Below are positions 1 through 7,936 of a DNA stretch of 64,000 nt, one piece after another. The stretch is from positions 3,205,716 to 3,269,715 of the forward strand of contig NZ_CP034930.1 of NCBI RefSeq assembly GCF_004014855.1. Reading direction: 5' to 3'. Numbering within the stretch: position 1 is the first letter of the stretch; every line of letters begins with the position of its first letter. Position numbers and translations under genes: made by a program. The stretch comes from Apibacter raozihei (GTDB taxonomy: Bacteria > Bacteroidota > Bacteroidia > Flavobacteriales > Weeksellaceae). Below the pieces are notes generated by a model. That model was not told where the DNA came from. It made no database searches and saw only the letters and a list, made by a program, of their open reading frames with translations.

Positions 1-281
1 AAATCTTTGTGTCCGGGAGTATCCAGAATATTAATCTTCTTTCCTTTATATTCAAAAGCCAATACCGAAGTAGCTACAGAAATACCTCTTTGCCTTTCAA
101 TTTCCATAAAATCCGAAGTGGCTCCTTTTTTTACCTTATTGCTTTTTACAGCTCCTGCTTCCTGAATAGCGCCTCCAAAAAGCAACAATTTTTCAGTAAG
201 TGTGGTTTTACCTGCATCGGGGTGAGAAATAATTCCAAAGGTTTTACGCCTGTGTATTTCTTTTTCTAAAGTAGTACTCAT
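1..281 (-). CDS. prfC: Peptide chain release factor 3, N-terminal part (cut by window edge)
   Basis: The first ~93 residues of a translational GTPase are visible, reading leftwards from an ATG at 279-281. The protein begins [20 protein letters not shown] and continues with the P-loop (HPDAGKTTL), the switch I region with [12 protein letters not shown], and the switch II motif LDTPGHKDF. The [10 protein letters not shown] form, rather than EIERGITI of EF-G/LepA, is typical of RF3, which recycles RF1/RF2 after termination. The remainder lies outside the window. Confidence is high for RF3, because the opening and the switch sequences match that family and not EF-G or TypA. Confidence 0.93.
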   Translation of the reverse strand, partial: MSTTLEKEIHRRKTFGIISHPDAGKTTLTEKLLLFGGAIQEAGAVKSNKVKKGATSDFMEIERQRGISVATSVLAFEYKGKKINILDTPGHKD

Positions 282-375
282 TATTAAAATTTGAATAAAT
301 GTCTGCAAATATAAAATAATTATAAGTTTGCTTCTCTATATGCTCCACAATAATTGCTATGAGCAACATAGTAAA

Positions 376-1236
376 CTATGAAAACAGAATGGTTTTATTC
401 TTATAAACCAAAACCCTCCGGTTAATATGACTTTCTATAGCCCGGGATAAAACTATTTTTTCCAAATCTCTTCCTTTTCGAACTAAATCCTGAACACTAT
501 CCCGGTGTGTTATTCTGGTTATATCCTGTTCTATAATCGGCCCTGCATCCAGCTCTGCGGTAACGTAGTGACTTGTAGCTCCTATAAGCTTGACTCCACG
601 CTCATATGCAGCATGATAAGGCCGTGCTCCTACGAAAGCGGGTAAAAACGAATGATGTATATTTATAATTTTATCGGGATAATTTATAATGAATTGATCA
701 GACAATATTTGCATGTAACGGGCCAGTACTATGAAATCAATTTGGTTTTCTTCCAGCAAATGCTTTTGCTCTGCTTCTATTTCTTCTTTATTTGTACTGT
801 TAATTTTTAAAACATAATATTTAATCCCGAATTTTTCTGCCACCCATCGTAAATCTTCATGATTACTTATTATCAACGGTATTTCTACCTTCCACTCCCC
901 TGCCGTATATCTTGCCAGTATATCAAACAGGCAGTGAGACATTTTAGATACAAAAACTGCCATTTTAGGTTTATAATCATTAAAATACAAGCTAAAAGTA
1001 AGATTGTATTTTTTTGCATATAAGGTTTCAAAATAGTCTTCTATCTTGTCTCTGGGAATAACAAAATTTGAAAGATCCCACTCTATACGCATAAAAAACT
1101 GATTTTCCTGCTTGTCTACATGTTGTTCCAGATTGATGATATTCCCCCCATTAACATTAATAAAATCTGTAACAGCAGCAACCAATCCGGGCTGATCAGG
1201 GCAGTGTATTAGAATAATAGCTTGTGAATTTTTCAT
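376..1236 (-). CDS. purU: Formyltetrahydrofolate deformylase
   Basis: Hydrolyses 10-formyl-THF to THF and formate, balancing one-carbon pools and feeding formate to purine synthesis. The 286 residues match the usual length. An N-terminal ACT domain (about 1-85, opening IILIHCPDQPGLVAAVTDFI) is followed by a formyltransferase domain. The catalytic region contains NIHHSFLPAFVGARPYHAA and GATSHYVTAELDAGPIIEQD, with the family's His and Asp residues. It is transcribed leftwards as a single gene, away from the divergent two-component system at 1356. A sequence resembling a -7 box (CAAATATA, complement of TATATTTG) lies at 1275-1282, but I see no good -33 partner. Confidence 0.95.
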   Translation of the reverse strand: MKNSQAIILIHCPDQPGLVAAVTDFINVNGGNIINLEQHVDKQENQFFMRIEWDLSNFVIPRDKIEDYFETLYAKKYNLTFSLYFNDYKPKMAVFVSKMSHCLFDILARYTAGEWKVEIPLIISNHEDLRWVAEKFGIKYYVLKINSTNKEEIEAEQKHLLEENQIDFIVLARYMQILSDQFIINYPDKIINIHHSFLPAFVGARPYHAAYERGVKLIGATSHYVTAELDAGPIIEQDITRITHRDSVQDLVRKGRDLEKIVLSRAIESHINRRVLVYKNKTILFS

Positions 1237-1355
1237 ATTTATATAGGTATATTAATTTGATACGAAATAGTATACAAATATACTTTATTTAGTAATTTAC
1301 CGGGATTTAATGCCATAAATAAAATGTGTATTTTTACATTCTTTAATTGAATAAT

Positions 1356-2027
1356 ATGAAAATACTTGTAATTGAAGATGAACCGGAATTATGCCAAGTG
1401 ATTTGCCAATCCCTGGAAAAAGAAATGCATATTGTTGAATCTGCCAATAATTATAAGACCGGGTTAGACAAAATCATATCTTTTGATTATGATTGTATTC
1501 TTCTTGATATTATGCTTCCTGATGGAAGTGGTATGGACTTATTGAAAAATTTAAAAAATGAGGGTAAAAAGGATTCTGTAATTATAATTTCTGCAAAGGA
1601 TTCTTTGGACGATAAAATTGAAGGATTAGATTTAGGTGCTGATGATTATCTGACTAAACCTTTTCATCTTGCAGAACTTCATGCCCGCATAAAATCCGTG
1701 CTTAGAAGAAACAATCATAACGGACAATCCTTAATTGTATGGAACAATATTAAAATGTCTCCTGAAAACAGAACGGTTGAAGTAAATTCTTCTTTACTTA
1801 ATCTTACTAAAAAAGAGTTTGATCTACTTTATTATTTCCTTATAAATCCTAACCGGTTAATATCTAAAACAGCTATTGCAGAACATGTTTGGGGCGATTA
1901 TATGGATGAGGCAAGCAGCCTGGACTTTGTTTATTCCCAGGTAAAAAATTTACGAAAAAAGCTTAAGGATCATGAAGCCGACATCAATATTCAAGCGGTA
2001 TATGGTTTAGGATACAAAATGATTTAA
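1356..2027 (+). CDS. OmpR/PhoB-family response regulator
   Basis: The receiver domain (about 1-115) begins MKILVIEDEPELC, with the phospho-acceptor Asp at about residue 51 (DCILLDIMLPDGSG) and the conserved Lys in DDYLTKPF. A C-terminal winged-helix DNA-binding domain (about 130-223) contains LTKKEFDLLYYFLINPNRLISK and ends in YGLGYKMI. I chose the ATG at 1356 over an in-frame TTG at 1347, because the receiver fold starts directly there. The partner histidine kinase follows 13 bp downstream, so the two form an operon. Regulated genes and the stimulus cannot be told from sequence; related flavobacterial systems often respond to metals or envelope stress, which is inference only. Confidence 0.92.
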   Translation: MKILVIEDEPELCQVICQSLEKEMHIVESANNYKTGLDKIISFDYDCILLDIMLPDGSGMDLLKNLKNEGKKDSVIIISAKDSLDDKIEGLDLGADDYLTKPFHLAELHARIKSVLRRNNHNGQSLIVWNNIKMSPENRTVEVNSSLLNLTKKEFDLLYYFLINPNRLISKTAIAEHVWGDYMDEASSLDFVYSQVKNLRKKLKDHEADINIQAVYGLGYKMI

Positions 2028-2040
2028 TCTTACTTTTTGT

Positions 2041-3312
2041 ATGCGTTTACATAATTATACACTGAAATACCTTACGATTGCACTCTTACTTGTAATTTCT
2101 CTTTGGGCTGCTCTTTTTTATGCTTTTATTTTAGATGAAGTGTATGATAATATAGATGATGGACTCAAAAACTCTAAAATTGAAATTATTAAGGAAGCAT
2201 ATAAAGATCCTGAAATTTTAAATACCCGGGAATTCGGAATTAATAATTTCAGAATTACTCCTATGCCGGAAGGTGATTATCCTTCTAAAAGCAAAATTAT
2301 TACTACTCAGGAATATCTGGAGTTTGATGACGAAGATGAGCCTGTAAGATTATTAACCGCTTATTTCTACGATTCTGATAATAACCCTTATAAGTTGGAA
2401 GTGAAAACTTCTATGATTGAAGAAGATGATTTACTTGCCGATTTAAGTATTGCTTTATTGGTTTTATATCTGGTTCTTATAATAAGCATTTTTTTATTAA
2501 ATTATATTTTATTAAAAAAGGTATGGAAATCATTTTATGATTTATTAAATAAATTAAAAAAATATATTCCGGGAAATAAATCCAGCTTTACATCCACTCA
2601 AACAAAGATTAAAGAATTTAAAGACTTGGAAAATGAAATTGAAAAAATGATGATCCGAAACGAGAATAGCTTCAATCAACAAAAATTGTTTATATCTAAT
2701 GCCGCTCATGAGCTTCAAACTCCATTAGCTATATCCATCAATAAACTAGAACTTTTAGCGGAAGATCCTCAAATTACAGAAAAACAATTAGAAGGAATTT
2801 CTTCTATTACCAACAGTTTAAATCGTCTGGTTAAACTTAATAAATCTTTATTACTGCTGACCCGTATTGAAAATAACCAGTTTCATGAAAATGAAAATAT
2901 ATCTTTTAATGATATAATTAAAAACAGCTTAACTGATTTTACTGACTTTGCTGAATATAAACAAATTTCAATCGAACTTACAGAGATTGGTAATTTTGAA
3001 TTTAATATGAATAAAGGGCTTGCTATAACTTTGATTAATAATTTGATAAAAAACGCCATTATCCATAATTACCCTACAGGTAAAATTATTATTACTATAA
3101 GCCAAGACTATTTCCTCATACAAAATACCAGTATTCAAACAGTACTTGACGAACAACTCATCTTTAACCGATTTTACAGAAATTCGAATGACTCCCAGTC
3201 TACAGGCTTAGGCTTATCCTTAGTTAAAACAATAATTAACTCTTATCCTAAATTATCTATTCAATATACTTTTAATGATTTTCATAGTTTTAAAATTTAC
3301 CAAATTATATAA
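2041..3312 (+). CDS. Membrane sensor histidine kinase
   Basis: Partner of the response regulator just upstream. The 423 residues show a first transmembrane helix (about 9-30), a periplasmic sensor loop of ~100 residues rich in Asp/Glu (about 31-132), a second helix (about 135-158), a HisKA dimerisation domain with the phospho-accepting His at 223 (AAHELQTP), and a HATPase_c domain with the N box (INNLIKNAIIHN) and the G2 box (TGLGLSLVKTI). The C-terminal ATPase domain is short but complete. No sensory domain family is recognisable in the loop; its acidity would be consistent with cation sensing, but that is not shown. Confidence 0.92.
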   Translation: MRLHNYTLKYLTIALLLVISLWAALFYAFILDEVYDNIDDGLKNSKIEIIKEAYKDPEILNTREFGINNFRITPMPEGDYPSKSKIITTQEYLEFDDEDEPVRLLTAYFYDSDNNPYKLEVKTSMIEEDDLLADLSIALLVLYLVLIISIFLLNYILLKKVWKSFYDLLNKLKKYIPGNKSSFTSTQTKIKEFKDLENEIEKMMIRNENSFNQQKLFISNAAHELQTPLAISINKLELLAEDPQITEKQLEGISSITNSLNRLVKLNKSLLLLTRIENNQFHENENISFNDIIKNSLTDFTDFAEYKQISIELTEIGNFEFNMNKGLAITLINNLIKNAIIHNYPTGKIIITISQDYFLIQNTSIQTVLDEQLIFNRFYRNSNDSQSTGLGLSLVKTIINSYPKLSIQYTFNDFHSFKIYQII

Positions 3313-3917
3313 TTAGTTTTTTACAATATAATTACAACTCTGTTGTTTATTCTCTCTTTAATCCATTAAATATTAAGCCATTTGCTCAGTGTTTTTTAAA
3401 TTTATTCAACGGATCATATAAAGTCTTTTAATATAAAAAAAGATTTATTTTGTTTTAATACTTTTATTTACATATCATTTTGTTAATCAGTATATAATAT
3501 GTTAAAATTTATTTATTTTACCTAAATAATACATTTATTATAAAATATTGTTTAATTTTGCAAACATTTCTTTTTCATTATAAGGTAATAAATATATAAT
3601 AATACATCATTAATAAAAAAATACTATGATTTTAAATTTAACTAATAATAAAATTAATTAATTTATTTGCAAAACGTTGTTGTCCGATAACTTATTTTTC
3701 AATAATATGTAATAAAAAAATTCGCTCTTTATTACTTCACCTCTCCAAACTATTGATTAATAACATTTTCAACTCTTTGTATAGTCCTTTAACATATACA
3801 ATCTATGCTGTTAACCTGTATATGTATGAGATATCATTCTCTTAATATTTTATGGAGTAAGCTTTATGCTTAATGTTACTTGTATGTTAGAAAATAAAAA
3901 TATAAATTCTTTTATAA
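3313..3917. other. 605-bp AT-rich gap with an inverted repeat
   Basis: No open frame with coding character is visible on either strand, and base composition falls well below that of neighbouring genes. The one structure I can point to is a perfect 9-bp inverted repeat, ACATATACA at 3792-3800 and TGTATATGT at 3817-3825, with a 16-nt loop. It lies about 90 bp before the orphan gene at 3918. No clear TAnnTTTG promoter or T-tailed terminator was found. Confidence 0.5.
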
Positions 3918-4310
3918 ATGGAAGAAAATACAAAGCTTTCTGTAAGAAAAAACAATCTTATTAAAAATAAATTTGAACCTAAAATTCTCAACCGGCAAGA
4001 TAATAATGCCAACGAGGAATATATTTCTAAGTTAAAAAACATAGCAAAAAATTATAATAAAAAATCTGTTTTTGAAGTTGGCGATTTAGTACAATGGAAG
4101 ACAGGTCTAAAAAACAGAAAAAAACCCGAATATAATCAACCGGCTATTGTTATAGAAGTACTGGAAGAACCTATTAATGAACATATAAATGATAAAGTAG
4201 GGGTTTCCAACTTAAATGAAAAATTATCTTTAGCCTTGGGTTTTTTGTCAGAAAATAATGAATTTCAAATTTCTTATTATTCTCAAAAAAGATTTGAACA
4301 TTATATTTAA
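3918..4310 (+). CDS. Hypothetical protein with a small basic C-terminal domain
   Basis: A 130-residue protein that I do not recognise. The first ~50 residues are charged, Asn/Lys-rich and probably disordered. From about residue 55 there is a compact-looking segment FEVGDLVQWKTGLKNRKKP followed by QPAIVIEVLEEPI, which has the look of a small beta-barrel (SH3-like) fold, and the protein ends in a Tyr/Phe-rich tail. It has no signal peptide or membrane helix. It stands alone between two AT-rich gaps, so context gives no function. The ATG at 3918 is the only sensible start. Confidence 0.6.
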   Translation: MEENTKLSVRKNNLIKNKFEPKILNRQDNNANEEYISKLKNIAKNYNKKSVFEVGDLVQWKTGLKNRKKPEYNQPAIVIEVLEEPINEHINDKVGVSNLNEKLSLALGFLSENNEFQISYYSQKRFEHYI

Positions 4311-4392
4311 CTCTCTGTGCCTGAAAATTAAATTCCTAATTCTTTCCTAAATTTACATTTAGGTTTGTATCCCGTTATTAAAATTAGTTGTA

Positions 4393-4848
4393 ATGAAATA
4401 CAAAATAATAGTTCTAGGAATTTTAATTTGTGCCTCCATAGTTTTTATCTCTATGCGTTTTTATTCCGTAGGTGAGACCATTGTAACGAAAGACCAGTTA
4501 CCTGAGAAAGCCTCAGCATTTATTCAACGTCATTATGCTCATCATAATTTAAATTATATAATTAGAGAGCAGAAATTTTTTAGTACAAAATATGAAGTCA
4601 AATTTACCCATGGAATGGAAATAAATTTTGATTCTCAAGGAAACTGGACAGAGATTGATGCAAAATATGCTACCATTGATTATTCCGTTTTTTCTCAAAA
4701 AATCGGATTTTATCTAGCCTCCCACTTTCCCGGTACTCAAATTTTAAAAGCTGAAAGGAAAAATTTCGGAAGACAGGAAATAAAAATATCTAACGGGCTG
4801 GAACTGCTCTTCTCATCACAAGGAGAATTTAAAAGTCTGGAAGATTAA
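4393..4848 (+). CDS. Exported PepSY-like (BLIP-like) protein
   Basis: A 151-residue exported protein. Residues 1-25 form a hydrophobic signal or anchor segment (IIVLGILICASIVFISM). The mature part has two copies of a PepSY-like unit: the first has LPEKASAFIQRHYAHHNL then YEVKFTHGMEINFDSQGNWTEID, and the second has SHFPGTQILKAER then QEIKISNGLELLFSSQGEF. This two-repeat layout matches the periplasmic PepSY-like proteins of Bacteroidota, whose function is not established. A TAGGTTTG sequence at 4360-4367 could be its -7 box, and overlaps a CCTAAAT/ATTTAGG inverted repeat at 4346-4363. It is monocistronic. Confidence 0.75.
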   Translation: MKYKIIVLGILICASIVFISMRFYSVGETIVTKDQLPEKASAFIQRHYAHHNLNYIIREQKFFSTKYEVKFTHGMEINFDSQGNWTEIDAKYATIDYSVFSQKIGFYLASHFPGTQILKAERKNFGRQEIKISNGLELLFSSQGEFKSLED

Positions 4849-4888
4849 AAAGTTAATTATCTATTTTTTTAAATTAATTTAATTTTCG

Positions 4889-4920
4889 TTGAATTGTATT
4901 TTTTTAAAAAGTTATTTTTG
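4889..4920 (+). promoter_or_regulatory. Bacteroidota-type promoter for the nucleoid-associated protein gene
   Basis: A -7 box TATTTTTG (4913-4920, TAnnTTTG) is preceded by TTG at 4889-4891 (21-bp spacer) or at 4894-4896 (16-bp spacer). The start codon at 4944 lies 23 bp downstream. Confidence 0.6.
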
Positions 4921-4943
4921 CATTTCGTTTCAAGTCTATAATT

Positions 4944-6002
4944 ATGATGATTAATCTGAAAACTGCAGTGATAACCAAATTAACATTGCAATCTGTTGGA
5001 AATAAATTACGGGAAGAAAAAAACACCTATGCCGGTGATTTATTCCATCTCAATGAAAAAGAAGAGGAAGAACTTCTTCCTTTTTTTATGTCTCCTTTTA
5101 AAAAATTGACGGAATACTATCAGTTTACTCATTATACTCAAGATATCAACTTTAATATATTATATTCTCTCTGCAAAGAAATGTTTGATGATTCTATAGA
5201 CTTTGTTGAATTTTCAGACAAAGTACTGGATCATCTTTATGAAAGATCCAATCACCCTCAGATAAAAAGTGGCGAGGTTTTTATCGCTTTGCTGGAAGGT
5301 ATTGATACGGGTCAGGAATCTAAAATATCCGGCATCGGTATTTTTAAACTCGAAAACAAAAATAAATTTTTGCGATTCAGACATTCTGATATTGTAGAAT
5401 GCGCAATTCAAAAAGGATATCGTTTAAATTCATCTCTGGATAAAGGGTGTATCATTCTTAACGTTCAAAAAGACTCCGGTTACCTTTCGTTAATACATGA
5501 TGATGCACGTGTTGAATCGGAATACTGGAAAAAATCTTTTTTAGATGTAGACTACATTAAGGATGACTCTTATCAGACAAAGAATTACATCAATCTGCTC
5601 TCTGATTTTTCTCAGCAAGTTATTTTTGAAGAGAAAGGAAAAAAAGCCCAGACAGAGTTTATAAGTAATTGCCTTCAGGTTTTTAACGAAAATGAAACTA
5701 TAACCGAAGAAATTCTTGAAAAAGAAATATTGGATACGTATGAGGTAGCAGAAGAATTTAAAAATTATAAAAAAGATTATGCTGAGTCTTCCAATATTGA
5801 GTTTTCTCAAATATTTGATGTATCTACTCCTGCCTTAAACCGGGAAAAAAGAAAGATTAAAACTGATATTAAACTGGATACCAACATACAGATTAAGCTG
5901 GATATAAACTCACCTGAATCTTCTGAAGACTTCATGGAACAGGGGTATGATGATGAGAAAAAAATGTTCTATTATAAAGTCTATTTTAATTCTGAAATAT
6001 AG
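4944..6002 (+). CDS. Nucleoid-associated protein, NdpA/YejK family
   Basis: A 352-residue cytoplasmic protein of the 37-kDa nucleoid-associated (NdpA/YejK) family, which is chromosome-associated in other bacteria and whose biochemical role is poorly defined. Family signs are the N-terminal LKTAVITKLTLQSVGNKLREE, the conserved HYTQDINFNILYSL region, the EVFIALLEG strand and KSFLDVDYIKDDSYQTKNYINLL. The C-terminal ~60 residues are charged and divergent. The start is uncertain between two consecutive ATG codons (4944 and 4947). It follows its own promoter and is separated from the phosphopantetheinyl transferase by 66 bp. Confidence 0.82.
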   Translation: MMINLKTAVITKLTLQSVGNKLREEKNTYAGDLFHLNEKEEEELLPFFMSPFKKLTEYYQFTHYTQDINFNILYSLCKEMFDDSIDFVEFSDKVLDHLYERSNHPQIKSGEVFIALLEGIDTGQESKISGIGIFKLENKNKFLRFRHSDIVECAIQKGYRLNSSLDKGCIILNVQKDSGYLSLIHDDARVESEYWKKSFLDVDYIKDDSYQTKNYINLLSDFSQQVIFEEKGKKAQTEFISNCLQVFNENETITEEILEKEILDTYEVAEEFKNYKKDYAESSNIEFSQIFDVSTPALNREKRKIKTDIKLDTNIQIKLDINSPESSEDFMEQGYDDEKKMFYYKVYFNSEI

Positions 6003-6068
6003 GAATTTCAGACATATTTGGTGTATAAGTAGTTTATTTCTTATATTTACTTTTCAATTCACCACAGA

Positions 6069-6698
6069 ATGCCCATCGTAGACTTTATTATACCAGACTA
6101 TTTCACCAGAATTGTTACATGGAAAGTAAGCGAGACCAATGAAGAATTGCTTCGTATTCTCAAACTGAACAATAAGCGTCAAGAAAGATATGAATCGTTA
6201 ACTCCTAAAAGGAAACGTGAGTATCTTGGACTTAGAGCCTGTCTTATGGCTCTGGGACTGGATGAAAAAGTGCAATATACCCCCGAAGGAAAACCTTTCG
6301 TTGAAGGTACATATAACATCTCTGTCACTCATTCTCACGGAATGGTTTGCGTAGGTGCCTCCTCTTTTAATATAGGAGTAGACATTGAGCTGGAAAGAGA
6401 TAATAAAATTAATAACATTAAATATAAGTTTATTCGTGAAGATGAATTTAAATTTATTCCTAAAGAACAGGAAAAAGATTATTTTCATATCATCTGGGGA
6501 CTAAAAGAAGCTTTATATAAAATACACCAGGGAAACTTATGGTCTTTTTTAAATCATTACAGGGTGGAACCATTCAGTTTAAAGGGTGATAAACCCATCA
6601 CCTGCTGGATTATTGATGAAAAAGCCAGCGTAAAGTATTATGCCCGATACAAAAAAATCAACAATTATTACATGGCCTATGTCTTAAACTATGAATAA
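6069..6698 (+). CDS. 4'-phosphopantetheinyl transferase superfamily protein
   Basis: Transfers phosphopantetheine from CoA to a carrier-protein serine. The 209-residue Sfp/AcpT-type protein has the Mg-binding motif GVDIE at 103-107 (Asp105, Glu107) and the second signature WGLKEALYK at 143-151 (Glu147, Lys151). The upstream ISVTHSHGMVCVGAS stretch is also typical. A free-standing enzyme with no polyketide or peptide synthetase nearby suggests either a general ACP activator or a synthase elsewhere in the genome. It is probably expressed with, or just after, the nucleoid-associated protein gene. Confidence 0.88.
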   Translation: MPIVDFIIPDYFTRIVTWKVSETNEELLRILKLNNKRQERYESLTPKRKREYLGLRACLMALGLDEKVQYTPEGKPFVEGTYNISVTHSHGMVCVGASSFNIGVDIELERDNKINNIKYKFIREDEFKFIPKEQEKDYFHIIWGLKEALYKIHQGNLWSFLNHYRVEPFSLKGDKPITCWIIDEKASVKYYARYKKINNYYMAYVLNYE

Positions 6699-6775
6699 TT
6701 TTTTTCATATATTGACATTAACTATCGAAATTTTTATTTTATTTTCATCTGTATTACCATCTAAAATTTAATCCA

Positions 6776-7855
6776 TTGAAAAAAGCACTTATCATTCAAA
6801 ACAAATTTATAGGAGATGTTTTGGTAGCCAGTGTACTGGCTAAAAATTTAAAAAAAAGCATTCCTGACCTTAGTGTTCATTTTTTTTGCTATGATAAAGC
6901 CGTAAGTATATTAGAGAATAACCCATACATAGATAAAGTTATTACCTTTGATGACCAAGAACTAAAAAAAATTTCGGTTCTTTGGAAATATACCAAACAA
7001 ATCAGAAATGAAAAGTATGATATATTAATTGATCCCTATGCAAAGTTACAAAGCCGTTTTATTACTCTGCTTTCCAGCGCTAAGCAAAAAATCAGCTTCG
7101 ACAAACCCTTTTTCAAACATTTTTATACAGATGTTTATAAAGAAGAAAAAGAACCTATGCTTATTCATTGTACTTCCATTGAAAACCGATGTTTATTATT
7201 ATCTCCATTCTTTAAAGATTTTACGACTATTGATTTTCAGACGGAAATATTTCTTACCGATGAAGAAATAAATAACGCCAGAGACTATATGTCCCAGGAG
7301 GGGGTTAATTTTAATAAACCGGTTATTATACTGGGTGTTTTAGGAAGCAGCCTGGATAAGTCCTGGCCTTTAGCCTATATGGCAGAATTGACCAATTTTT
7401 TACTTGAAAATTTTGATATTAATATATTGTTTAATTACGTACCTTCTCAACAAAAAGATGTAGATCAAATCCTTTCTTCGGTTTCACAAAAAGATAAGAT
7501 ATTTACATCTATATTGGGATCTTCAGTAAGAGAATTTGCAGCTATTTTAAAAAATTCAGATGCTCTTATTGCTAATGAAGGGGGAGCGGTAAATATCGCA
7601 AAAGCTCTCTTAAAACCTACATTTTCAATCTTTTCCCCACATAAATTCCGGAAAGACTGGGGCTGTTATGAAAATTTGTTTATACATCAAAGTTTTCACC
7701 TTACAGATATAAACCCCGAAATATACAAACAACACTCTGTTAAAGAGATTCTAAAAACACCTGAACCTTTTTATCTTTTATTGAAGCCTGAAAAAGTTAT
7801 TCCGGTAATTTCCGATTATGTACAAAACGTGTTAAATATTCCTTTATATAAATAA
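6776..7855 (+). CDS. Glycosyltransferase family 9 (heptosyltransferase-like)
   Basis: A 359-residue protein of the ADP-heptose:LPS heptosyltransferase family, which adds core sugars to lipooligosaccharide at the inner membrane's cytoplasmic face. Evidence: the N-terminal KALIIQNKFIGDVLVASVLA, the mid-protein VIILGVLGSSLDKSWPLAYMAEL, and the C-terminal sugar-nucleotide binding region SDALIANEGGAVNIAKALLKPTFSIF. The reading frame has no ATG near its beginning; the only start that gives the expected N terminus is TTG at 6776, so an unusual start codon is used. The donor and acceptor sugars are not deducible. Confidence 0.85.
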   Translation: MKKALIIQNKFIGDVLVASVLAKNLKKSIPDLSVHFFCYDKAVSILENNPYIDKVITFDDQELKKISVLWKYTKQIRNEKYDILIDPYAKLQSRFITLLSSAKQKISFDKPFFKHFYTDVYKEEKEPMLIHCTSIENRCLLLSPFFKDFTTIDFQTEIFLTDEEINNARDYMSQEGVNFNKPVIILGVLGSSLDKSWPLAYMAELTNFLLENFDINILFNYVPSQQKDVDQILSSVSQKDKIFTSILGSSVREFAAILKNSDALIANEGGAVNIAKALLKPTFSIFSPHKFRKDWGCYENLFIHQSFHLTDINPEIYKQHSVKEILKTPEPFYLLLKPEKVIPVISDYVQNVLNIPLYK

Positions 7856-7873
7856 ACCTATAAACGTTAAAAA

Positions 7874-7904
7874 GCAGGTAACTATTAAAAAATAAATTAC
7901 CTGC
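7874..7904 (-). terminator. Intrinsic terminator of the outer-membrane receptor gene
   Basis: An 8-bp stem (TTACCTGC/GCAGGTAA) with a 15-nt loop is followed on the minus strand by TTTTT. It lies just downstream of the receptor stop codon at 7937. Confidence 0.75.
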
Positions 7905-7936
7905 AAAATTAATGTATCAAATGTTTGAAAGAAAAA

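Noticed and set aside
9-269. Plus-strand open frame at the window start
   Set aside because: Antisense shadow of prfC, whose protein motifs on the minus strand are unmistakable.
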